Part shown: positions 1 through 6,248 of the stretch, in pieces
How the letters are laid out: the number at the start of each line of letters is the position of its first letter
Position numbering within the stretch: position 1 is the stretch's first letter
NCBI RefSeq assembly: GCF_002414845.1
Contig: NZ_DIAX01000020.1
Coordinates: forward strand, 1 to 6,740
From: Gordonia sp. UBA5067
GTDB taxonomy: Bacteria > Actinomycetota > Actinomycetes > Mycobacteriales > Mycobacteriaceae
Length of the DNA: 6,740 nt
Direction: 5' to 3'
Notes under the pieces: generated by a model
Seen by the model: the letters and a program-made list of their open reading frames with translations, nothing else
Database searches by the model: none
What the model was told of the DNA's origin: nothing
Position numbers and translations under genes: made by a program

Positions 1-641
1 CACGCGGCCTCGGAGATATTGATGACGGTGGCGCCGAGGCGCACCGCACGCATCACCGCGGCCGCAAGCCCGGCCACCGACCCGTAGCCGCTGCCGACGG
101 TGGCCGTTGGCTCATCGTCGGTGGTTGGGCGCGGCGGCGAGAAGGCGGTGCTCGACTGGCGGATCGAGATGAGCGATACGTCGGGGGCGAGGCCGACGAA
201 TCCGTCGGCCGCGTCGGCACGGGCGGCGATGAGACCGGCGACAAGCGTGCCGTGGGCATCGCAGTCGGTCAATCCACTCACCCCGGTGACGAAGTCGCCG
301 CCATCCTCGACCCGCGGCAACCGGGGGTGCGGCGTCACGCCGGTATCGATGACCGCTACCCGCTGGCCGGCGCCGGTGCTGAGGCGATGTACCCGGTCGA
401 CGTCGAGTAGGGCCCGCACCGATCGGGTGGCCGCGGTGGGGTGGGCGACGACGACGGGCACGGCGCAGCGCGTCCGCTGCTCCGCACGCCCCGGCGTCGC
501 GGCCTCGCCCGGAAGCGTCGAGGCGGCCGCCGGCGGATGGACCGCCGCCGCCGATGCGGCAGTCATCATCGCAATCGGAGCGGCTCCGCACAGGGTTGCG
601 AAGGCAGAGACGACGACGTGGGTCAGTACCGGCCGGCTCAC
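1..641 (-). CDS. mycP: Mycosin (MycP), type VII secretion subtilisin-like serine protease, 3' end off window
   Basis: Membrane-anchored subtilisin-type protease of ESX secretion systems, acting on the periplasmic side; known mycosins also stabilise the secretion complex. I translated 213 codons by hand. Residues 1-33 look like a signal peptide with a hydrophobic core (VVVSAFATLCGAAPIAMM, then Ala-rich). The catalytic Asp is D99 in VAVIDTGV and the catalytic His is H130 in DCDAHGTLVAGL. GLAPDVSLISIRQS (150-163) and GATVINISEAA (203-213) are typical of the family. C59 and C127 probably form the disulfide known to link the N-terminal extension to the catalytic domain (from recalled MycP structures). 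The catalytic Ser and C-terminal membrane helix lie beyond the left edge. Two in-frame GTG codons stand in tandem (644 and 641); 641 is preferred because GGGAGG is then 4 nt upstream instead of 1. The GTG overlaps the eccD stop as GTGA, so translation is probably coupled. The family call is near certain; assignment to MycP4 rests on gene order. Confidence 0.95.
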   Translation of the reverse strand, partial: MSRPVLTHVVVSAFATLCGAAPIAMMTAASAAAVHPPAAASTLPGEAATPGRAEQRTRCAVPVVVAHPTAATRSVRALLDVDRVHRLSTGAGQRVAVIDTGVTPHPRLPRVEDGGDFVTGVSGLTDCDAHGTLVAGLIAARADAADGFVGLAPDVSLISIRQSSTAFSPPRPTTDDEPTATVGSGYGSVAGLAAAVMRAVRLGATVINISEAA

Positions 642-2065
642 CACGCCTCCCGGATCATCCGGTAGAGGTCCAGCGCCCACAACAGCAGCGGCAGGAGGAC
701 GACTAGCAGCGCGTACTCGCCTAATTCGGCGGCGCGTCGTTGCAGCGGAGAAAAGGTGCGACCCGCGGACCATCCGCCGACCGCCAGCGCGATTGCGGCG
801 ACCGCGAGCGCGGCCAGCGCCGCGGTCAGCGGCCGAGACGGATGCTCCCCGAGGGCGGCGGAGACGATGGCGGCCGCAAGGAAGCCCACCAGCGCAGCAG
901 CGCCCCCACCAGCCAGTGCGAGGGCCTGCAACAGGTCGGTGTGTGAGCGTCCGCGCAGCACGAGCGCGATACCGACGCCCACGGCAATGACGGCAAACCG
1001 CCAGTCCGGCGTAGCGAAACCGATAGTGGTCGCCGCGACGGCCGCGACGGCCGCGGCTCCCAGGCACAACCCGGTGAGACAGCCGCGGGCGTGCTCGGCG
1101 CGGCGGGTCAGCGCGGCGATATCGGGCAGCGCACTCAGCGATACCGCGTCGACAGCATCAATCGTCGGCAAGGGGGGCACCTCCACCGGATCAATCGGCT
1201 CACCCGGTGACGGAACGGGCGGCAGCGGGATCTTGGCGAGGAGGATAGTCAGGCGCGGTGCCGCGAGAACCAGCAGGAGAGCGGCGACGGCGGTCAGCGC
1301 CGCCACCGGTGCACGATCCATTCCGGAGCGACCAACCGCGGCGGCGCCAACGGCGAGGCAGCCCGCGGTGATCGCCGCGAGGTGCGTGATCGGCGCGACC
1401 CGAGTCAGGCGCAACGTGATGGCCGCGCAGGTGGTGGCTGCGACAACTGCGAGCAGTGCCTGTTCGGGACCTGCGTTTCCCGGCACCGCGATGAACCCGG
1501 CTGCCCCCGACAGCGCCGCCGCCATAGCGCAGAGGGCCGCCGGGAGGGGGCCGGACAGCTCAGTGAATCGTGCGCAGTACAGCGCGGCGACGAGCAGTGT
1601 CACCGCCCCGATGATGGCGACGGCCCCCGCTACGGCTTGCGCCGGCGCCGTCGCGGTGGCGCGCGTGACAATCAGCCCGGCAGCACCGGCGATCGTCGCG
1701 CAGCCAGCCACCGCGGCACCGAGGCGCAGCGCTGCCTCAGCTGTCCACGACCGGTCGCCGGTTGTCTCGGTCAGTGCGTCGAGAGTGTCGTCGATGAGAA
1801 CCGCGGGGTCCTCGGCCGGCCCCTCCCGCAGCACGAGCCAGGTTCCGTCGTCGATTCCCGCGCCGCGCAGGGTTTCCTGCGGTGCGAGCGCATCCCGGCC
1901 GATCGGCCGTAGCGTCCACTCCAGTGTCGGGCCGGTGACGTCGGCCGGTCCGGCCAGCCGAAGCACCAGCTCGTCGAGGAAGTCGGTGATCGGTAGATCT
2001 GATGGCAGCCCGACGTCGATGCTCGACGTTGGTCCGGCCACGGAAACACGCGCCCATGCGGTCAT
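638..2065 (-). CDS. eccD: EccD, type VII secretion integral membrane pore component
   Basis: Polytopic inner-membrane protein that lines the ESX membrane complex; two copies per protomer are known in solved ESX complexes. The 475-residue length is normal for EccD. Residues about 5-82 form the ubiquitin-like cytoplasmic domain (ARVSVAGPTSSIDVGLPSDL, later GTWLVLREG). A cytoplasmic linker follows, then 11 hydrophobic helices at about 111-133, 143-164, 174-194, 198-220, 227-245, 252-272, 328-351, 354-371, 377-405, 411-432 and 449-469, which is the family topology. The Pro-rich loop after helix 6 (KIPLPPVPSPGEPIDPVEV, 278-296) is an EccD hallmark. The ATG at 2065 is preceded on the minus strand by GGGGGGA ending 7 nt upstream, and the protein begins as EccD proteins do. 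An ATG at 2072 is out of frame and opens only a shadow ORF. The gene is first in a leftward pair with mycP (4-nt overlap) and divergent from eccC. No frameshift or missing helix was seen. ESX-4 type (EccD4) is inferred from gene order. Confidence 0.95.
   Translation of the reverse strand: MTAWARVSVAGPTSSIDVGLPSDLPITDFLDELVLRLAGPADVTGPTLEWTLRPIGRDALAPQETLRGAGIDDGTWLVLREGPAEDPAVLIDDTLDALTETTGDRSWTAEAALRLGAAVAGCATIAGAAGLIVTRATATAPAQAVAGAVAIIGAVTLLVAALYCARFTELSGPLPAALCAMAAALSGAAGFIAVPGNAGPEQALLAVVAATTCAAITLRLTRVAPITHLAAITAGCLAVGAAAVGRSGMDRAPVAALTAVAALLLVLAAPRLTILLAKIPLPPVPSPGEPIDPVEVPPLPTIDAVDAVSLSALPDIAALTRRAEHARGCLTGLCLGAAAVAAVAATTIGFATPDWRFAVIAVGVGIALVLRGRSHTDLLQALALAGGGAAALVGFLAAAIVSAALGEHPSRPLTAALAALAVAAIALAVGGWSAGRTFSPLQRRAAELGEYALLVVLLPLLLWALDLYRMIREAW
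646..651 (-). promoter_or_regulatory. Ribosome binding site of mycP inside the eccD 3' end
   Basis: Minus-strand GGGAGG lies within the last codons of eccD. It is 4 nt from the GTG at 641 and only 1 nt from the GTG at 644, which decides the start in favour of 641. It implies that mycP is re-initiated by ribosomes finishing eccD. Confidence 0.6.
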
Positions 2066-2070
2066 GAATC

Positions 2071-2082
2071 ATCCCCCCAGAT
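2071..2082 (-). repeat. Left copy of 12-bp inverted repeat, includes eccD ribosome binding site
   Basis: The minus strand reads ATCTGGGGGGAT, identical to the plus-strand sequence upstream of eccC. The G6 run (2073-2078) ends 7 nt before the eccD ATG and is the only purine-rich Shine-Dalgarno-like tract there. The G run can pair with the 16S CCUCC tail only with a G:U wobble, so it is an unusual but plausible ribosome binding site. Confidence 0.75.
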
Positions 2083-2156
2083 GAAGCTCCCCTTCAGACG
2101 ACGGTCTACCAGCCGGTGCGGTCCGGTGGCGACGAAACGGGAAAAAGTCCGGTTGT

Positions 2157-2167
2157 CGCGATTCGCG
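2157..2167. repeat. 11-bp palindrome at the centre of the divergent region
   Basis: CGCGA-T-TCGCG is a perfect dyad with a one-base centre at 2162. Position 2162 is also the midpoint between the outer ends of the two 12-bp inverted repeat copies (2071 and 2253). It could be a small operator for a dimeric regulator acting on both promoters. Short GC palindromes arise easily by chance in such DNA, so its function is speculative. Confidence 0.3.
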
Positions 2168-2241
2168 GCGGATCCCACCGTGTCGGCGCTACTGTCACGG
2201 GCGGGATCGTGCTCGGGGGAGCGCGGGACCGGCCGACGAAG

Positions 2242-2253
2242 ATCTGGGGGGAT
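2242..2253 (+). repeat. Right copy of 12-bp inverted repeat, includes eccC ribosome binding site
   Basis: The plus strand reads ATCTGGGGGGAT, an exact match to the minus-strand copy before eccD. The G6 run (2246-2251) ends 4 nt before the eccC ATG at 2256 and serves as its likely ribosome binding site. This supports the chosen eccC start. Confidence 0.75.
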
Positions 2254-2255
2254 CG

Positions 2256-5200
2256 ATGGCTGATTCGACGCGCCTGTTTGTGCGGGAGGCCCGTCTCGGG
2301 CCGCCACCGGCGCCAGGCGGTGACGTGGATCTTGTTGCACCGCCTGAGGTTTCACACCCGGTTCCGGGTGGTCTGGCGGCCACGGCGCTGCCCGCGGTCA
2401 TGGTTATCGCTGTCGTCGGCATGATCGCGCTGATGTTCGTCACCGGCGGCCGATCCGTCTTGGCAAACCCGCTGTTCCTGATGTTTCCGATGATGATGCT
2501 CATGTCGATGGTCGGCATGTTCGCCACCGGAGGTCGCGGCGGTGGCAAGCGGGCGGCGGAGTTGGGTGCCGAACGTCGTGACTACTTCCGATACCTCGCG
2601 CAGTTGCGCGGCCAGGTGGCCGCCACTGTCGACGAACAGTCGGCCGCGCTGCGGTGGTGCCATCCGGCGCCAGCCGCGTTGAGTCGGGTGGTCGGGTCGC
2701 GGCGGATGTGGGAACGCCGCCACGGCGATGGGGACTTCACTCATCTGCGCGTCGGTGTCGGCGCCCAACGACTCGCCACCAGACTCGTGCCGCCGGAGAT
2801 GGCGCCCCCGGAGGACCTCGAACCGGTCGCCATGGTCGCGCTGCGCCGATTCCTGCGCGCGCACGCCGCCGTCCACCGGCTACCGATTGCGGTCTCGTTG
2901 CGCGGGTTCCCGGTGGTCGCCGTCGACGGTCCGGCCGACGATGCGCGCGGATTGGTGCGCGCGATGCTCGTCCAACTCGCCGTGTGGCACGGACCCGATC
3001 AGGTGCGGATAGCCGTGGCCGCAGCGCCGGACCGGTGGGTGCACTGGGACTGGATCAAGTGGCTGCCGCATTCCGCGCGGCCGGCCGATGGTGACGACGA
3101 GGCACGACCATTGGGCGCGGCATCGCTGCTCGGCGCGTCGCTGCGTGAGATCGAGACAGCACTGGCCCCCGAGTTCGCCGAACGCACCCGCTTCACCAGG
3201 GGTGAACCCGGGACCGGGGCGCGCCCGCACGTGATGATCGTGATCGACGGCGGTCTGGTGAGCGGCGACGAACGGCTGGCCGGTGACGCCGGCATCGACG
3301 GCGTCGCGATTCTCGCGCTCGACGGCACCTTGGGCGAGGTGGCTGCTCGACGCGGTATCGCACTGCAGGTCGCGGGGCCGGTCCTCGCCGCCCGCACCGC
3401 GGTCGGGCTCGAGGAATTCGCCGTGGCCGACCGGCTGACACTGGCCCAAACGACGGCGTGTGCGCGGCGGATGGCTGCATTCCGGCCGTCGACAATGCTC
3501 CCGGTGCTGACCGATCTGGGCGCAGACGGTCCGGCCGGCGATCCGGGACTGGCCGGGTTGCTCGACGTCGGAGACCCGCGCGCCTTCGACCCGCGGGTGC
3601 GCTGGCGCGGCCGAACCGGGCGGGAGCGGCTGCGCGTGCCAATCGGCTACGCCCCCGACGGTGGGGTGGTGGAGCTCGACCTCAAGGAGAGTGCGCACGG
3701 CGGAATGGGGCCCCACGGACTGTGTGTCGGCGCCACCGGGTCGGGTAAGTCGGAACTGTTGCGCACATTGGTACTCGCCCTGGTGGCGACCCACTCGCCC
3801 GACGAGCTCAACCTGGTACTCGTCGATTTCAAGGGCGGCGCCACCTTCCTCGGACTGGAGCGGACGAGGCATGTCGCGGCGGTCATCACCAACCTTGAGC
3901 AGGAGCTCTCGCTGGTGGACCGGATGGGCGATGCGCTGCGCGGCGAGCTGAACCGGCGCCAAGAACTGCTGCGCGCCGCGGGGAACTTCGCGAATGTCAC
4001 CGAGTACGAGCAGGCACGTGCGAGCGGTGCCGGCCTGCCGCCGCTGCCGGCCCTGTTCGTCGTCGTCGACGAGTTCTCCGAGTTGCTGGCCCAGAAGCCC
4101 GATTTTGCGGAGCTGTTTGTGATGATCGGCCGACTGGGCCGGTCGTTGCACATTCACCTCTTGCTGGCCTCGCAGCGGCTGGAGGAGGGGAAGCTGCGCG
4201 GACTGGACTCGCACCTGTCCTACCGCATCGGCTTGAAGACGTTCTCCGCCAACGAATCCCGCTCGGTGTTGGGCGTTCCCGATGCCTATCACCTGCCGAG
4301 CGTGCCGGGGTCGGCGTACCTCAAATGCGATTCCGCCTCGCCCCGCCGGTTCAACACGAGCTACGTCTCGGGGCCGGTCCGCGACGAGGCGCTGGATGCG
4401 GTGGGCGCGGCGCCCGCCCGCCGCGATTCGGCGCGGGCCGGATGGGTCCTCGACTTCACCGCGGCTTCCGCCCCGTCGCCTGGGCCGACGATTCCGCCGA
4501 CGGTGCCCACCTCCGTCGACGATCGGGCGGCGCGGCGGTCGGGGCCGTCGCTGCTGGACGTGCTCGTCGACCGAATGGCCGGCCATGGATCGTCCGCGCA
4601 CGAGGTGTGGCTGGCCCCACTCGACGACTCGCCGCTACTCGGCGAACTTGCCGCGCCGCTTCCGGTGGAAGTGGCTGGAATAACGGGGTCCCTGCGCCTG
4701 CCCGTCGGCATCGTCGACCGTCCCTACGACCAGCGGCGCGAACTGCTCATCGTCGACGTGTCGGGCGCGGCGGGAAACGTAGCCGTCGTCGGCGGTCCAC
4801 AATCGGGAAAGTCGACGGCGCTGCGCACACTGATCTGCGCGGCCGCGCTGACGCACACGCCCGCGCAAATCCAGTTCTACTGCCTCGATTTCGGCGGCGG
4901 CGGGCTCGTCGGGCTGGCGGAACTCCCGCACGTCGGATCGATTGCTACCCGCGCCGAACCCGAGCGCATCCGGCGAACCCTCGCCGAGGTCAGGTCGATC
5001 ATGGCCAGGCGCGAAGAGGCTTTCGCCCGGCTGGGTGTCGAGTCGATGCGTGCCTTCCGGTCACGGTGCATTGACGAGCCGGGCGCCGTCGGCGGCGATC
5101 CGCACGGGGATGTGTTTCTCGTCCTCGACGGCATGGGGGTGCTGCGCGACGAGTTCGACGAACTCGCGGCCGACCTCGCCGCCATCGCCTCGGGTGGGCT

Positions 5201-6248
5201 GTCGTACGGCGTGCATATCGTCGTGACGGCGACACGATGGGCGCAGATCCATCCGTCGGTGCGCGATCTCATCGGGTCGCGAATCGAGTTGCGCCTCGGC
5301 GACCCGCTCGATTCGGAGATGAGTCGTCGCGCCGCTGAGCTCGTGCCCGTCAACCGGCCCGGACGGGGGATCACCGCAGAGGGGCTGCACCTGCTCGTCG
5401 CGCTGCCCGGACTGGCGGCCGATGCCGGTCTCGCCGGTCTCATCGAGGCCGTGGTGGACCAGCATCCGGGTCTGCAGGCGCCCCCGGTGCCCTTGCTGCC
5501 GACGCAGCTAGATTTGGCCGGCGTCAACGCGCAGTTCGCCGCCGCGGGCGTGGACCTCCCCGTCGGCGTCGTCCCGATCGGGGTCGGCGAGTCGGACCTG
5601 GCCCCGGTGCTACTCGACTTCACCGCCCGGCACCACTTGCTGGTCCTTGCCGATGTCGAGCACGGCAAGACCACCGTCCTGGCCACCCTCGCCTCGGGAT
5701 TGGTCGCGGGAGCCGACCCGACGCAGGCCAAGCTCGTCGTCGTCGACTATCGCCGGACGATGCTGGGCCGCGTGCCCGACTCCCATCGGGCCGGCTACGT
5801 GAGCTCGGCGGCGTCGGCGGGCCCGATGATGGCCGAGCTCGCGACGCTCCTGGAGGGCAGGCTGCCGCCGGACGATGTCACCCCGGCGCAGCTCGCCGCG
5901 CGCGCCTGGTGGAGCGGCCCGGACATCTATCTGTTCGTCGACGACTACGACATGGTCGCGACGAGTAGCGCCAACCCGCTGCTGGTCCTGGTCGACCTGT
6001 TGTCCAGCGCCCGCGATATCGGCTTCCACCTGGTGCTCGCCCGCCGGTCCGGTGGTGTGTCGCGGGCGCTGTTCGACCCGGTGATCGCTCGGCTGCGCGA
6101 CCTGTCAACCGACACGTTGCTGATGAGTGGGGATCGCGACGAGGGCTACATCGTCGGCCAGACGCGGATGTGTCGGCGCATTCCTGGGCGGGGGGAATTC
6201 GTCACCCGCGTCGGCAGCGAGGTCATCCAGGTGGCGAGCGAGTCATGA
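2256..6248 (+). CDS. eccC: EccC, type VII secretion FtsK/SpoIIIE-type ATPase (fused EccCa-EccCb)
   Basis: Motor ATPase of the ESX system, which recognises Esx/WXG100 substrates and powers their export at the inner membrane. It is 1330 residues in one chain, as in ESX-2 to ESX-5 and unlike the split EccCa1/EccCb1 of ESX-1. The N-terminal GGDVDLVAPPEVSHPVPGG segment (21-39) is the EccC lead-in. Two membrane helices follow at about 44-63 and 71-91, the second Met-rich. A stalk and a degenerate D0 region come next. ATPase 1 has Walker A GATGSGKS (492-499, K498) and Walker B VVVDE (D605, E606), plus YRIGLKTFSANESRSVLG (656-673). A Pro-rich linker (about 745-765) leads to ATPase 2, with Walker A GGPQSGKS (846-853, K852) and Walker B LVLDG (D958, G959). 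ATPase 3 has ADVEHGKT (1132-1139, K1138) and LFVDD (D1229, D1230). Only ATPase 1 keeps a catalytic Glu, as is usual for EccC. The ATG at 2256 has a G6 tract 4 nt upstream. The stop overlaps the next gene by ATGA. EccC4 assignment is by gene order. Confidence 0.97.
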   Translation: MADSTRLFVREARLGPPPAPGGDVDLVAPPEVSHPVPGGLAATALPAVMVIAVVGMIALMFVTGGRSVLANPLFLMFPMMMLMSMVGMFATGGRGGGKRAAELGAERRDYFRYLAQLRGQVAATVDEQSAALRWCHPAPAALSRVVGSRRMWERRHGDGDFTHLRVGVGAQRLATRLVPPEMAPPEDLEPVAMVALRRFLRAHAAVHRLPIAVSLRGFPVVAVDGPADDARGLVRAMLVQLAVWHGPDQVRIAVAAAPDRWVHWDWIKWLPHSARPADGDDEARPLGAASLLGASLREIETALAPEFAERTRFTRGEPGTGARPHVMIVIDGGLVSGDERLAGDAGIDGVAILALDGTLGEVAARRGIALQVAGPVLAARTAVGLEEFAVADRLTLAQTTACARRMAAFRPSTMLPVLTDLGADGPAGDPGLAGLLDVGDPRAFDPRVRWRGRTGRERLRVPIGYAPDGGVVELDLKESAHGGMGPHGLCVGATGSGKSELLRTLVLALVATHSPDELNLVLVDFKGGATFLGLERTRHVAAVITNLEQELSLVDRMGDALRGELNRRQELLRAAGNFANVTEYEQARASGAGLPPLPALFVVVDEFSELLAQKPDFAELFVMIGRLGRSLHIHLLLASQRLEEGKLRGLDSHLSYRIGLKTFSANESRSVLGVPDAYHLPSVPGSAYLKCDSASPRRFNTSYVSGPVRDEALDAVGAAPARRDSARAGWVLDFTAASAPSPGPTIPPTVPTSVDDRAARRSGPSLLDVLVDRMAGHGSSAHEVWLAPLDDSPLLGELAAPLPVEVAGITGSLRLPVGIVDRPYDQRRELLIVDVSGAAGNVAVVGGPQSGKSTALRTLICAAALTHTPAQIQFYCLDFGGGGLVGLAELPHVGSIATRAEPERIRRTLAEVRSIMARREEAFARLGVESMRAFRSRCIDEPGAVGGDPHGDVFLVLDGMGVLRDEFDELAADLAAIASGGLSYGVHIVVTATRWAQIHPSVRDLIGSRIELRLGDPLDSEMSRRAAELVPVNRPGRGITAEGLHLLVALPGLAADAGLAGLIEAVVDQHPGLQAPPVPLLPTQLDLAGVNAQFAAAGVDLPVGVVPIGVGESDLAPVLLDFTARHHLLVLADVEHGKTTVLATLASGLVAGADPTQAKLVVVDYRRTMLGRVPDSHRAGYVSSAASAGPMMAELATLLEGRLPPDDVTPAQLAARAWWSGPDIYLFVDDYDMVATSSANPLLVLVDLLSSARDIGFHLVLARRSGGVSRALFDPVIARLRDLSTDTLLMSGDRDEGYIVGQTRMCRRIPGRGEFVTRVGSEVIQVASES

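Larger units (their letters stand above)
2066..2255. promoter_or_regulatory. Divergent intergenic control region between eccD and eccC
   Basis: This 190-bp gap is the only sizeable non-coding stretch in the window. Both arms of the locus start from it, so promoters for both directions should lie here. I found no convincing -35/-10 pair on either strand. It contains a 12-bp inverted repeat at both ends that doubles as the two ribosome binding sites, and an 11-bp palindrome at its exact midpoint, both listed separately. The role is inferred from gene arrangement, not from a recognised promoter. Confidence 0.6.

Noticed and set aside
112..591. Minus-strand 159-codon frame overlapping mycP in another frame
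   Set aside because: The frame starting at GTG 641 gives a clear mycosin with a signal peptide and catalytic motifs; this one is Arg/Gly-rich shadow.
100..990. Plus-strand open frame of 296 codons across mycP and the end of eccD
   Set aside because: It runs antisense through two recognised genes and gives a low-complexity Arg/Ala-rich translation.
756..2084. Long plus-strand open frame of 442 codons opposite eccD
   Set aside because: It lies antisense to a clear EccD with 11 membrane helices. Its product is Ala/Ser/Arg/Thr-rich without recognisable domains, as expected for a shadow frame in GC-rich DNA.
2121..2159. Direct repeat GTCCGGT (2121-2127 and 2147-2153)
   Set aside because: Only seven bases match exactly and the similarity falls off beyond that; not distinguishable from chance in GC-rich sequence.
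2190..2195. TACTGT as a possible -10 box toward eccC
   Set aside because: It fits TANNNT but has no -35-like hexamer at suitable spacing; one such match is expected by chance in 190 bp.
2466..2528. Met-rich second membrane helix of EccC (residues 71-91, seven Met)
   Set aside because: Met-rich second helices are, as far as I recall, a normal feature of EccC proteins, so this is not specific to this locus.
2880..4601. Long minus-strand open frame of 573 codons opposite eccC
   Set aside because: It is antisense to the D0 and first ATPase regions of EccC. Its Arg/Gln/His-rich product has no motifs and its coding pattern is explained by the wobble bias of the real gene.
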